The notes under the pieces are model-generated. The model worked only from the letters and a program-made list of their open reading frames with translations. It was not told where the DNA came from and did no database searches. Made by a program: the position numbers and the translations under genes. Shown here piece after piece: positions 33,579 through 42,182 of a stretch of DNA of 64,000 nt. The DNA comes from CAVSRC01 sp963781775 (GTDB lineage Bacteria; Pseudomonadota; Alphaproteobacteria; Rhizobiales; Kaistiaceae). The stretch's first letter is position 1; the number at the start of each line of letters is the position of its first letter. Location of the stretch: contig CAWAHE010000019.1 in assembly GCA_963781775.1 (NCBI GenBank), forward strand, positions 148,346 through 212,345, in the 5' to 3' direction.

Positions 33579-35360
33579 ATGAAACGGCAGAGCGAAAGCC
33601 GGCAAATGACGGGCGCCAACATGGTCGTCCAGGCCCTGATCGATCAGGGCGTCACTGACATCTTCGGGTATCCCGGCGGCGCCGTGCTGCCGATCTATGA
33701 CGAGATTATCCAGCAGGACAAGATCCGGCACATCCTCGTCCGCCACGAGCAGGGCGCCGGCCATGCGGCCGAAGGCTATGCCCGCTCGACCGGCAAGCCG
33801 GGCGTCGTGCTGGTCACCTCCGGACCGGGCGCCACCAACATGGTGACGCCGCTCACCGACGCGCTGATGGATTCGATCCCGATGGTCTGCTTCACGGGCC
33901 AGGTGCCGACGCATCTCATCGGCAACGATGCCTTCCAGGAAGCCGATACCGTCGGCATCACGCGTCCGGCGACCAAGCACAATTGGCTCGTCCGCGACGT
34001 CAACGACCTGGCGCGCATCATCCACGAGGCCTTTTATGTCGCCACCCATGGGCGCCCGGGGCCGGTTCTGGTCGATATCCCGAAGGACGTGATGTTCGCC
34101 ACCGGCACCTACATTCCGCCCGGCCAGGTCGAGCACAAGACCTACCATCCGCGCGTTGACGGTGACGAACGGGCGATCCGCGCCGCGGTCGAGTTGATGG
34201 CCAAAGCCAAGCGGCCGGTCTTCTATACCGGCGGCGGCGTCATCAACTCCGGCCCGCGGGCCTCGGCGCTGCTGCGCGAACTGGTTCACCTGACGGGCTA
34301 TCCGATCACCTCGACCCTGATGGGCCTCGGCGCGTTTCCGGCCGCCGATCCGCAGTGGCTGGGCATGCTCGGCATGCACGGCACCTTCGAAGCCAACCAC
34401 GTCATGCACGATTGCGATGTGATGATCGCCATCGGCGCGCGCTTCGACGATCGCATCACCGGGCGGGTCAACGCCTTCTCGCCGGGCTCGCGCAAGATCC
34501 ATGTCGATATCGACGCCTCCTCGATCAACAAGAACATCCACGTCGATATTCCGATCGTCGGTGACGTCGCGCATGTCCTGGAAGCCATGCTCGCCGAGTG
34601 GAAGCGCATCAAGGCGAAGCCCGACAAGGCGGCCGCCAAGGCGTGGTGGGCGCAGATCGACAAATGGCGCGCGCGTGACAGTCTCGCCTATCGGCCGAAT
34701 GCCGACATCATCATGCCGCAATACGCTATCCAGCGGCTCTACGAGGCGACCAAGGACATGGACGTCTACATCACGACCGAGGTCGGTCAGCACCAGATGT
34801 GGGCGGCGCAGTTCTTCCGTTTCGAGGAACCCAACCGCTGGATGACGTCCGGCGGCCTCGGCACGATGGGCTACGGCTTGCCGGCGGCTGTCGGCGTGCA
34901 GGTTGCCCACCCGAAGAGCCTGGTCGTCGACATTGCCGGCGACGCCTCGGTGCTGATGACCATGCAGGAAATGTCGACAGCGGTTCAGCACGATCTGCCG
35001 ATCAAGATATTCATTCTCAACAACCAGTACATGGGCATGGTCCGCCAGTGGCAGGAGCTGCTGCACGGCAATCGTTTGTCGCATTCCTACATGGACTCGC
35101 TGCCGGATTTCGTGAAGCTGGCCGAGGCCTATGGTGGCGTTGGCCTCCGCGTCGACAAGCCACGCGACCTCGACGGCGCCATCCAGGAGATGATCTCGGT
35201 CAGGCGGCCGGTGATTTTCGACTGCCGGGTGGCGGCGCTTGCCAATTGCTTCCCGATGATCCCATCGGGTAAAGCGCACAACGAGATGCTGCTCGGCGAC
35301 GCCGTGCAGGCCGAGGGGATCGGCAACGTGATCGGCAAGGAAGGCAAGGTGCTGGTGTGA
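33579..35360 (+). CDS. ilvB: Acetolactate synthase, large (catalytic) subunit
   Basis: The protein has 593 residues. It joins two pyruvates, or pyruvate and 2-oxobutyrate, in the first common step of valine, leucine and isoleucine synthesis. The TPP-dependent fold is complete: TDIFGYPGGAVLPIYDEI, the catalytic glutamate in RHEQGAGHAAEGYARSTG, VCFTGQVPTHLIGNDAFQE, and the TPP/Mg motif GDASVLMTMQEMSTA ending in NNQYMGMVRQW. ATG 33579 (MKRQSESRQMTGANMV) has GGAG upstream and follows the attenuator terminator. The open frame extends further upstream through the terminator, which is not coding. The gene overlaps ilvN by GTGA. Confidence 0.97.
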   Translation: MKRQSESRQMTGANMVVQALIDQGVTDIFGYPGGAVLPIYDEIIQQDKIRHILVRHEQGAGHAAEGYARSTGKPGVVLVTSGPGATNMVTPLTDALMDSIPMVCFTGQVPTHLIGNDAFQEADTVGITRPATKHNWLVRDVNDLARIIHEAFYVATHGRPGPVLVDIPKDVMFATGTYIPPGQVEHKTYHPRVDGDERAIRAAVELMAKAKRPVFYTGGGVINSGPRASALLRELVHLTGYPITSTLMGLGAFPAADPQWLGMLGMHGTFEANHVMHDCDVMIAIGARFDDRITGRVNAFSPGSRKIHVDIDASSINKNIHVDIPIVGDVAHVLEAMLAEWKRIKAKPDKAAAKAWWAQIDKWRARDSLAYRPNADIIMPQYAIQRLYEATKDMDVYITTEVGQHQMWAAQFFRFEEPNRWMTSGGLGTMGYGLPAAVGVQVAHPKSLVVDIAGDASVLMTMQEMSTAVQHDLPIKIFILNNQYMGMVRQWQELLHGNRLSHSYMDSLPDFVKLAEAYGGVGLRVDKPRDLDGAIQEMISVRRPVIFDCRVAALANCFPMIPSGKAHNEMLLGDAVQAEGIGNVIGKEGKVLV

Positions 35361-35989
35361 GCAGGGCGGCCAAGACCACGACAAAACGCGCAGCGGCAGG
35401 GACGAAGCGTCCGCACGTCAAGGCCGCCCTTCAGAAAAGGGTCGCTGCGGAACCGCCGGCGTCGGCGTATTTCATCGAGGAGATGCACGACCGCTCCGAG
35501 ACGCACACTCTATCTGTCGTGGTCGACAACGAGCCGGGCGTGCTTGCCCGGGTCATCGGCCTGTTCTCCGGGCGCGGCTACAACATCGACAGCCTCACGG
35601 TCTCGGAGACGGAACACTCCAAGCACCTGTCGCGCATCACCATCGTGACGACCGGAACGCCGATGGTGCTCGCCCAGATCAAGAACCAGCTTGCGCGCCT
35701 GGTGCCCGTTCACTCCGTGACCGATCTCACCGCGATCGGCCGGCCACTCGAGCGCGAGCTGGCGCTGGTCAAGGTTGCCGGCACGGGCGACGCTCGCGTC
35801 GAGGCGCTGCGCCTCGCCGACGCCTTCCGCGCAACGGTCATCGACGCCACCGTCGGTCACTTTGTCTTCGAGATCACCGGGCGCACGTCCAAGATCGAGC
35901 AGTTCATCGCTATCATGACGCCGCTTGGTTTGGTCGAGGTCTGTCGGACCGGCATCGCCGCCATCAATCGCGGCATCGAGGCGGGGTAA
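35357..35989 (+). CDS. ilvN: Acetolactate synthase, small (regulatory) subunit
   Basis: This 210-residue regulatory subunit has an N-terminal ACT domain (HTLSVVVDNEPGVLARVIGLFSGRGYNIDSLTV) and a C-terminal ACT-like domain, with the ERELALVKV segment linking them. It binds valine and imposes feedback inhibition on the catalytic subunit. The GTG start overlaps the ilvB stop codon (GTGA). This gives a 40-residue basic N-terminal extension (RAAKTTTKRAAAGTKRP) that is longer than usual. The internal ATG at 35483 (MHDRSETHTL) would give the standard length, so the exact start is uncertain. Confidence 0.95.
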   Translation: MSRAAKTTTKRAAAGTKRPHVKAALQKRVAAEPPASAYFIEEMHDRSETHTLSVVVDNEPGVLARVIGLFSGRGYNIDSLTVSETEHSKHLSRITIVTTGTPMVLAQIKNQLARLVPVHSVTDLTAIGRPLERELALVKVAGTGDARVEALRLADAFRATVIDATVGHFVFEITGRTSKIEQFIAIMTPLGLVEVCRTGIAAINRGIEAG

Positions 35990-36124
35990 CCGCACAGCTG
36001 CGGATGGGACGAACAGGCGCCTTCAGGGGCGAGGGCGCCGTTCGTTGCATTTTGCCGCCCAGACGGTCCATTCTCGCCGCCCGCCGGCTTGGTCCGGTCG
36101 TATTACAGAAACCAATCGGGAGGA

Positions 36125-37129
36125 ATGGCCTTGTATCTCGGCACTCAGGACCAGCCGGCGGACGACGACGGATATCGGCAACTGGCGCAGCTCGGCCTTC
36201 GTCACGTCTGCGCTGACCCGCCCGGCAATCCGCACGACTGGACGCTTGACGACCTCAAGCGGCACCGGGACCGGATGGAGTCCTTCGGTCTCGTCCTCGA
36301 CATGGTGCAACTGCCGCTGAGTTCGCGGCCGATCGAGGAACAGGCAAGCCCGGACATCCTTTCCAAGGGATCGAACCGCGACAAACAGATCGACTCGATC
36401 TGCAGCCTGATCGAGAAGGTGCGCGAGGCCGGTATCCCGTCGGTCAAATACAACCTCAACATCATCGGCATTCCGCGCACGGCGCCGGAGGAGGGCCGGG
36501 GTGGCTCGCGCAATTCGTCGTTCCGCTGGGACAAGGCCGATCAGGACGCGCCGCCGAGCAAGATCGTGGGCGCGCTGCCGGAAGACGAGAATTGGGAGCG
36601 GATCGACTATTTCCTCGAGCGGGTGGTTCCGGTCGCGGCGTCGAACCGTATTCGGCTGGCCTGCCACCCGCACGATCCCTACACGCCACCCGGCTATCGC
36701 GGCGTCACGCGCGTGCTCGGTACGGTGGACGGGCTGAAGAAATTCGTCACCATGCGCGAAAGCCCGTATCACGGGCTCAATTTCTGCCAAGGCACGGTCG
36801 GCGAAATGCTCGACGACCCGGCCAACGAAATCGAAGGCGTCATCCGCTGGTTCGGCGAGCGCAAAAAGATCTTCAACGTCCACTTCCGTAACATCCAGGG
36901 CGGCAAGCTTTCGTTCCGGGAAGTGTTCCCGGACGAGGGCGACATGGATATGTGGAAGTCGATCCGCACCTACGCCGAGGTTGGCTACGAGTACATGATG
37001 ATGCCCGATCACGTGCCGACCTTGAGCGGTTCGGCAGCGCGTCAGGTGGCCTTCTCGTTCTGCTACGGCTATGTCGCCGCGCTTCTGCAGGTGGCGTCGG
37101 AGCTCTACCCGGGGTCGGTGCAGCGGTGA
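36125..37129 (+). CDS. Mannonate dehydratase (UxuA-like)
   Basis: The 334-residue protein is a sugar-acid dehydratase of the xylose-isomerase-like TIM-barrel fold. It shows IPSVKYNLNIIGIPRTAPEEGRGG, the metal-site histidine in RLACHPHDPYTPPGY, GLNFCQGTVGEM, the HFRNIQGGKLSFREVFPDEGDMDM motif, and YMMMPDHVPTLSG. These match UxuA, which converts D-mannonate to 2-keto-3-deoxygluconate in glucuronate use. ATG 36125 has a GGGAGGA ribosome site. No uxuB or uxaC is next to it, so substrate and pathway are inferred from family alone. It is shorter than enterobacterial UxuA (about 390), as usual for alphaproteobacterial members. Confidence 0.9.
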   Translation: MALYLGTQDQPADDDGYRQLAQLGLRHVCADPPGNPHDWTLDDLKRHRDRMESFGLVLDMVQLPLSSRPIEEQASPDILSKGSNRDKQIDSICSLIEKVREAGIPSVKYNLNIIGIPRTAPEEGRGGSRNSSFRWDKADQDAPPSKIVGALPEDENWERIDYFLERVVPVAASNRIRLACHPHDPYTPPGYRGVTRVLGTVDGLKKFVTMRESPYHGLNFCQGTVGEMLDDPANEIEGVIRWFGERKKIFNVHFRNIQGGKLSFREVFPDEGDMDMWKSIRTYAEVGYEYMMMPDHVPTLSGSAARQVAFSFCYGYVAALLQVASELYPGSVQR

Positions 37130-37376
37130 TGCTGAAATCGAGGAACTGAGGCGGTTCCCAAACCGGCCCCAGGTCGCTCCCAGGGCGGCACAGGGGGCTT
37201 GCCAGCAGCCCCAAAAGGGCGCCTAATTTTGCCGCCGCGGCGACCGGCTGAGCACGAGTTCGACGGTCGACACATTCTCTGAAATCAAGCACATCCAAAG
37301 GGGAAATTCGGGCGATTTTTTGCTTTAAAAAAACGTCATAACCCTTTAGTCTATCTACGCTATCACGTTAGTCAGG

Positions 37377-38123
37377 ATGGATTGTCGCGACCCCTTTGGG
37401 GGCGTGCGCGGCGGGCCCGATCCATGGCAGTATCGAGTATATGGAGGGCCGGTTTTGGCGGTCACACGTCACCTCGGACTTGGGGTCGTCGAGACCCGTT
37501 GGTTCGATGAGCGTCACCACACGGTGCGCCCGCTTTTCGAGTTCCTCTCCTATGCCCTCAAGGACCGTTCGGACGCTTTCACCTATGAGCGTTTCGTCGG
37601 CGCGGTATCGTTCCGGGACTCCATCCGGTTCATCATGTCGGGGGGCGACGTCGATTTCCTCTACATTGCGGCGCACGGCGACTTTGGGAAGATCGAGGCG
37701 CCGGACGGTTCCGGCCTGTCGCGCACCTTCCTGCGCAATACTTTTGTCGATGTGAATCGCCAGCGGCGACGGCGGCTCAAGGGCGTGCTCTTCGGCTCGT
37801 GCAAATTCGGTGAGGCTGACAATCTGGTCGACATCATGCGGCCGGCCAAGATCCGCGGCGCCGAGATCGGCAACAAGCTTTTGTGGGCGGCCGGCTACGG
37901 CGAGGAAATCGACTACACGCGCAGTTCGCTGCTCGACATCTATTTCTTCGATATCTTCTTCCGCACCAGTGGCTGCGACGAGATCAACCGTGTGCAGAAG
38001 ACGCTGGACCGTCTCGACAAGACCCTGCCGGGCCTGATCGAGACGCTGTCGCTGCGCGTCGTGGCGCGACTCCCGCGCGGGCGCTTCCGCGACCTGGTCA
38101 GCGGCAAGAGTCTGAACAGCTAG
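37377..38123 (+). CDS. Small caspase/CHAT-like protein (putative cysteine peptidase)
   Basis: The protein has 248 residues from ATG 37377, or about 222 from TTG 37455 (MAVTRHLGLGVVETRW), which begins the ordered part. Two segments resemble the catalytic dyad of caspase-fold peptidases: a strand ending in His-Gly (VDFLYIAAHGDFGKI) and a later strand ending in Cys (LKGVLFGSCKFGEADN). About 75 residues separate them. Caspase-fold peptidases act by His/Cys, but I have no family name for this protein and the fold is inferred from the two motifs. It has no signal peptide or other domain. It converges, 5 bases apart, on a halogenase-like gene; an A/T-rich upstream region precedes it. Confidence 0.5.
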   Translation: MDCRDPFGGVRGGPDPWQYRVYGGPVLAVTRHLGLGVVETRWFDERHHTVRPLFEFLSYALKDRSDAFTYERFVGAVSFRDSIRFIMSGGDVDFLYIAAHGDFGKIEAPDGSGLSRTFLRNTFVDVNRQRRRRLKGVLFGSCKFGEADNLVDIMRPAKIRGAEIGNKLLWAAGYGEEIDYTRSSLLDIYFFDIFFRTSGCDEINRVQKTLDRLDKTLPGLIETLSLRVVARLPRGRFRDLVSGKSLNS

Positions 38124-38128
38124 GCCGG

Positions 38129-39889
38129 TCAGCCAGCGGCGATCGCTGCGGGACTCTGCTCTCGCTTGGGACGCAGTTGCACCCGGATTTGCTCATACAA
38201 GTGACGGAACGGCCGGGGCGGCGACCGCGGCTCGAAGATGCCGCACGAATCCCACTGCGCGGGATCGAGGGCGAGGCGCTGGACGTTCATCCACTCGACC
38301 CCGTCGAGGCGTGGCATTTCCTCCGGGTAGAGATCCTCGACCGCCAGAAGGAACAGAGCCTGCAACAAGGCCTCGAAGAGTTCGACGTTGGATTGGTATT
38401 GGGCGCGAAGCGCCTCGACGCTGTCGAGCTTCCGGAGGTTGCGGAGACGCAGCTCGGAGAGCCAGCCAATTTCGAGATAGTCGAAGAAGTCGTATGTCAG
38501 GCTGCCGCCGCGCTCGGAGCGTTGCTTCAGCCATTCGTCGAGCAGTGCCCGCATGAGTTCCGCGAGCGCGAAGAGCGGCAGAACGACTTTCGGCCGCAGA
38601 GCCGCTTGCTTGGCGTCGTCTGTGAAGGTCCGGTTGAAGATCTGTGGGCACAGGTGCCCCCATGCGGCGGAGAAATCCCAGATAATGCGCGCCAGCGACA
38701 CCATCTCATCGCCCAAATAGTCATAGCCGCGTTGGATGTTGCGGGTGAGCTGGTCGTTCAGGCCAATCAGATGGGCGCTGTAGCGGTCGATCCTGTTGCT
38801 ATCGTGTTCTCCGGCCAGATCGCGCCGCACCAGGTCGCACGTCATCGTGTTGCCGATGGCGATCAGATCGGTGCCCGGGGAATAGAACGGATCGGAGAAG
38901 ACCGCCGCTTCGCCCACGCACGCCCAACGATCCGGCGAGAAGACCCTTGTGCTCGAGTAGCTGTAGTTCTTCATCGCCCGGAAATCGATTGGCTCGTCGT
39001 CACCGAGATAGCGCGCCAGGTCCGGCTCGTGTTGCCTCAGCCAACCGAGCGCGCGTTCGTACGTGTTGTAGTCCTCGAAGCGGTGCAGGTCGTTGCGCGC
39101 GACGATGCCGACGCTGGTGGCGCCGCTGCTCAGCGGGATGAGCCACACCCAATAGCCTTGCGCGCAAAAATGGTTGGTGGAATAGTATCGGATGTGGCCC
39201 GGAACTCGACCGTGCCAATCCCTGTCGCCGGCCGGCACCAGATCGTCCACGTCCTTGCGTCCCGGCAACCGAAACCACGCCGTCGAACAGCCTGGCGCGG
39301 TGTGCGGCACGCGCAAGCTCAATTGCCGTTGAATGAGCTGTCTGCGGCCGGATGCATCGACGATCCACCGGCACCGCAGTTTTCTGTCGCCGCCGACCTT
39401 CGACGACGTTTCGGTGTAGTGGACCGTGTGTGGCTGGTCGCCTTCGCCGATCTCCAGCCTGCGTACCAGATATCCCTCCAGCAGCACCGTGCCGTCGCTC
39501 CGCGCCATGACACGCATGTCGTTCTCCAGGATGCCCCTGTCCAGCTGATGGGCGAGGACCGGAGCAACTTCGGACAGACCAGCTTCCGGACGGTTGGCAA
39601 AAGACCTGTTCGTCGGAAAAAAGTACCGCAGGCCGACCTTCACCAGCTGGGCCTCTTTCAGATAGGCGCCGAGCTTCAGGTATTCCGCCAGGTAGTGCGC
39701 TCCGAACTCGACGGTCGATTCCCCGACCTTCCAGGCGGCCTCGGGCAGCGGGGACGAATTCGGATCGAGTACGACGATGGAAAGGTCAGGCTGCTCCAGC
39801 CGCAGTTGTCGAGCAAGGCACAGGCCGGCCAGGCCGGCGCCGCAGATTGCGACGTCGAAATACGCCGCTTCGTCGTCGGATATCTGCAC
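38129..39889 (-). CDS. Flavin-dependent halogenase-like FAD oxidoreductase
   Basis: This 586-residue protein has an N-terminal Rossmann motif, DVAICGAGLAGLCLARQL. It then shows WKVGESTVEFGAHYL, typical of the FAD-dependent halogenase superfamily. The segment GYWVWLIPLSSG contains the WxWxIP signature that separates halogenases from monooxygenases. Its FAD-binding region reads WACVGEAAVFSDPFYSPGTDLIA. The C-terminal 200 residues are helical and not recognised. Such enzymes chlorinate or brominate aromatic or pyrrolic substrates using FADH2 from a separate reductase. No reductase or biosynthetic cluster is nearby, so the substrate is unknown. Related proteins can also act as plain oxidoreductases, so halogenation is inferred. 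Confidence 0.7.
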   Translation of the reverse strand: MQISDDEAAYFDVAICGAGLAGLCLARQLRLEQPDLSIVVLDPNSSPLPEAAWKVGESTVEFGAHYLAEYLKLGAYLKEAQLVKVGLRYFFPTNRSFANRPEAGLSEVAPVLAHQLDRGILENDMRVMARSDGTVLLEGYLVRRLEIGEGDQPHTVHYTETSSKVGGDRKLRCRWIVDASGRRQLIQRQLSLRVPHTAPGCSTAWFRLPGRKDVDDLVPAGDRDWHGRVPGHIRYYSTNHFCAQGYWVWLIPLSSGATSVGIVARNDLHRFEDYNTYERALGWLRQHEPDLARYLGDDEPIDFRAMKNYSYSSTRVFSPDRWACVGEAAVFSDPFYSPGTDLIAIGNTMTCDLVRRDLAGEHDSNRIDRYSAHLIGLNDQLTRNIQRGYDYLGDEMVSLARIIWDFSAAWGHLCPQIFNRTFTDDAKQAALRPKVVLPLFALAELMRALLDEWLKQRSERGGSLTYDFFDYLEIGWLSELRLRNLRKLDSVEALRAQYQSNVELFEALLQALFLLAVEDLYPEEMPRLDGVEWMNVQRLALDPAQWDSCGIFEPRSPPRPFRHLYEQIRVQLRPKREQSPAAIAAG

Positions 39890-39963
39890 GGTGAGAACGC
39901 CGCCTCATTGAGAGCATTGCCCGGCGAGATTATAGACTGGCTGGGTCACCGGCAATTTGGCCG

Positions 39964-40671
39964 ATGGCCGATCGCACCATCCGCAGGTTGGAGACCATGG
40001 GCAGCTTCAAGGGGTTCGGGCCGCAAGCGCTATCGTTCTTCACGGCGCTGAAATTCCACCAGGACAAGGCATGGTTCGACGAGAACCGCGGCCTCTACCA
40101 GAGCGATGTGCTCGACCCGATGACGGCCCTGCTCGACGACCTGACGGCGGCTTTCGCCGGCAAACGCATTCCGCTGAAAGGTGACGGCAAGCGCTCGATT
40201 TTCCGCATCCATCGCGACGTGCGTTTCGCGAAAGACAAGAGCCCGTACAAGACCCACTGCGGCGCGGTCATGACGCGCTCCGGCGCCAAGAACGACAATG
40301 GGTTGCTCTATCTCCATATCAGCCCGGAGGGCTGCTTCGCCGCGGCCGGGTTCCATATGCCGGAGCCCGCGGACCTTGCCAAGTTGCGAAAGGCGATCGC
40401 GGGCGCGCCGGCGAAATTCCGGTCAGTCGAGGCTGCCTTGAAGAAGGGCAAGCTGGTGCTGGGCACCGAAAGTCAGCTCAGCCGCATCCCGCGCGGCTTC
40501 GAGGCACTGAAGGGCGGGCCGCTCGACGGGCCCATCCGGCTCAAGTCCTTCATCGTCGAGGAAGCTCTCGCCGACAAAGAAATAATCCGCCCGACTCTCG
40601 TCGGGCGGATCGTGGATTTCGCTGCTCGTGCCCAGCCGCTGCTCAAATTTGGCTGGGACGCAATTGGCTAG
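39964..40671 (+). CDS. DUF2461 domain protein
   Basis: This 235-residue protein matches DUF2461: FKGFGPQALSFFTALKFHQDKAWFDENR, then DGKRSIFRIHRDVRFAKDKSPYKTHCGA, and YLHISPEGCFAAAGFHMPEP. The family is widespread in bacteria and has no demonstrated role. ATG 39964 gives the longest product; ATG 39997 (MGSFKGFG) with GGAG upstream is an equally good start. The gene is divergent from the halogenase-like gene and is not obviously part of an operon. Confidence 0.87.
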   Translation: MADRTIRRLETMGSFKGFGPQALSFFTALKFHQDKAWFDENRGLYQSDVLDPMTALLDDLTAAFAGKRIPLKGDGKRSIFRIHRDVRFAKDKSPYKTHCGAVMTRSGAKNDNGLLYLHISPEGCFAAAGFHMPEPADLAKLRKAIAGAPAKFRSVEAALKKGKLVLGTESQLSRIPRGFEALKGGPLDGPIRLKSFIVEEALADKEIIRPTLVGRIVDFAARAQPLLKFGWDAIG

Positions 40672-40701
40672 TGTTTGCCCTCGGCGTGCCCGAGGCAGTG
40701 A

Positions 40702-41421
40702 CTAGCAGGCGCCAGCGCAAGAAGAGCCGTGGCTTCCACCACCAGAAGACGAGCTATCGCTGTGAGAGTTTTCGCTGGCCGAGGCGTGGCCGCCGGCACC
40801 ATAGTCCGCGTACGCGGGTACGTTGCCTGAGGCGCCTGCACCGCTCACGCCGCCCGCGATGAGGGTCGCATCGGGACCACCATGCCCTGTGGTGCCGACC
40901 GCGATCACGCCGGACGCGCTGTACGCATATGCCCAGCCTTGAGGCTGAGGCGGTGGTGGCGGGGGAGTGTGCGATGGGGTCGTGCTGCCCGCAGCCGACG
41001 TCTTCACGACGTCACACTGAGCCAGTGCGATCTTGCACGACGCCTTGCGGGCTCCGGCAGTCGCCTGGCACTTCCGCAGCGCCCGTTCCCGGGCCGAGGC
41101 CAGGCTGCCCGCCACCGCCCAACCGAAGCCGGGGGTTGCCGGCTTCATGTCCATGGCGATTGCGGCGCACTGGCCCGAAAAATTCGATACCGTCCGGCAC
41201 AAAGCCGACGTTGAGGCCTTTACCTTGCTGGATTTGCACTCCGCCGTGGCTGCGCGGATCGCGTCGCTGCTGTTGTTGTAGCTGACCGAAAGGCCCACCG
41301 CGACGCCATTCGTGGCGATGTTGCCGGGCTGTCCGACGACCAGGGCGCCGTCGGCGAACGCGACACCCGATACAAGACCGGCGATGGTCGCCACCGTCAG
41401 GATGATGCCTGCATGCTTCAT
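40702..41421 (-). CDS. Secreted DUF4189-like protein with Gly/Ser-rich repeat tail
   Basis: The gene encodes 239 residues. A signal peptide (MKHAGIILTVATIAGLVSGVAFA) is followed by a DUF4189-like domain (GVAVGLSVSYNNSSDAIRAATAECKSS ... GFGWAVAGSLASARERALRKCQ), with cysteines spaced for disulfides. A proline run then leads to a Gly/Ser-rich tail with the motif GPDATLIAGG ... YADYGAGGHASASENS. That motif reappears in the upstream gene, so the tails share ancestry. It ends in GGSHGSSCAGAC. It is probably secreted to the surface or medium. AGGAGA precedes the ATG. The function is unknown. Confidence 0.7.
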   Translation of the reverse strand: MKHAGIILTVATIAGLVSGVAFADGALVVGQPGNIATNGVAVGLSVSYNNSSDAIRAATAECKSSKVKASTSALCRTVSNFSGQCAAIAMDMKPATPGFGWAVAGSLASARERALRKCQATAGARKASCKIALAQCDVVKTSAAGSTTPSHTPPPPPPQPQGWAYAYSASGVIAVGTTGHGGPDATLIAGGVSGAGASGNVPAYADYGAGGHASASENSHSDSSSSGGGSHGSSCAGAC

Positions 41422-41448
41422 GACTGTCTCCTACGCGCGCTGGGGGGG

Positions 41449-41478
41449 CGACGGCCGGGGTATTATCCCCGGCCGTCG
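41449..41478 (-). other. Strong GC hairpin between two secreted-protein genes
   Basis: A perfect 12-base stem, cgacggccgggg (41449-41460) and ccccggccgtcg (41467-41478), has a 6-base loop. It lies in the 70-base gap between 41492-41893 and 40702-41421 and has no T run on the minus strand. It may slow RNA decay, or set different levels of the two genes, but nothing proves this. Confidence 0.6.
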
Positions 41479-41491
41479 TATGTCACGTGGT

Positions 41492-41893
41492 TCAGTTGAC
41501 GGAAGAACTGCCGCTGGCGCCGCCGCTGGCCGACACCGAGGCGTTATTGCCCTTGTGGTCGCCGCCCGGGCCGCCAGGGCCCTCGACGCTGTATATGGTC
41601 GGCGGTCCGCCGGGGCCGCCACAGCCACAGCTGGAGCTGGTGCTGGCCGAGGCGTGGCCGCCGGCGCTGTAGTCGCCATAGGCCGAGCCGCCGTTGTTCG
41701 TAAACGATTTGGACTTCCCACCGGCGATAAGGACTGCGTCGGGGTTGCCCTTCCAGTCAATGCTGCCGTGGGCATACACGCCGCTTTCGCTGGAGTTTTT
41801 CGTGATGCTCCAGTTGCCCGCCTGCGCGCCGAAAGACCAGCCGGCCACGATGGCGACGGCGCTGGCCGCGACCACCAATTTACGAATGTTCAT
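41492..41893 (-). CDS. Small secreted Gly/Ser-rich protein
   Basis: The 133-residue product has a clear signal peptide (MNIRKLVVAASAVAIVAGWSFGAQAG). The mature part reads GNWSITKNSSESGVYAHGSIDWKG, then NPDAVLIAGGKSKSF and SAYGDYSAGGHASASTSSS. A Cys-Gly cluster and PGGPP/PGGPGG runs follow, and it ends in a Ser/Gly-rich tail. The motif 'DAxLIAGG ... YGDYxAGGHASAS' is shared with the downstream gene product. No known domain is recognised; it may be a surface or matrix protein. AGGGAG precedes the ATG, and a promoter lies about 90 bases upstream at 41981-42009. Confidence 0.65.
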   Translation of the reverse strand: MNIRKLVVAASAVAIVAGWSFGAQAGNWSITKNSSESGVYAHGSIDWKGNPDAVLIAGGKSKSFTNNGGSAYGDYSAGGHASASTSSSCGCGGPGGPPTIYSVEGPGGPGGDHKGNNASVSASGGASGSSSVN

Positions 41894-41980
41894 GACTTAA
41901 ACTCCCTGTTTTGACCTGTCGCACCTGTTCACTTCCAAAAACACCCCGTTACGCAGAACACAGTACGGGATGGTACCAAC

Positions 41981-42009
41981 CAAATATGTTAACAAAAATT
42001 AATTGTCAA
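41981..42009 (-). promoter_or_regulatory. Probable promoter of the small secreted protein
   Basis: On the minus strand TTGACA (42009-42004) is followed after 17 bases by TATTTG (41986-41981), a good housekeeping promoter. It sits in an A/T-rich gap and predicts an untranslated leader of about 80 bases before the start codon at 41893. Confidence 0.6.
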
Positions 42010-42182
42010 GGTCTTTTTCTAATTTCTTCAGTTTATTGCATCAATCATTATTGTCGATCGACAACAAATGCTGCCTTTGGACACTTCGTTAGGCCATCGT
42101 TCTCACGAAATACTAATCACCGTATCTTTTGTACTTGTTCTTTGTTCTGGTGGTCGTCTCCCTGAAGATTGCCCGCCCGGCC

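Noticed and set aside
37883..40051. 722-codon plus-strand frame opposite the halogenase-like gene
   Set aside because: The opposite strand carries conserved FAD and WxWxIP motifs; this frame has none and spans two genes.
42051..42064. Perfect 14-base palindrome ttgtcgatcgacaa upstream of secreted-protein genes
   Set aside because: It could be a regulator site, but a single short palindrome with no known matching regulator is not enough to call.
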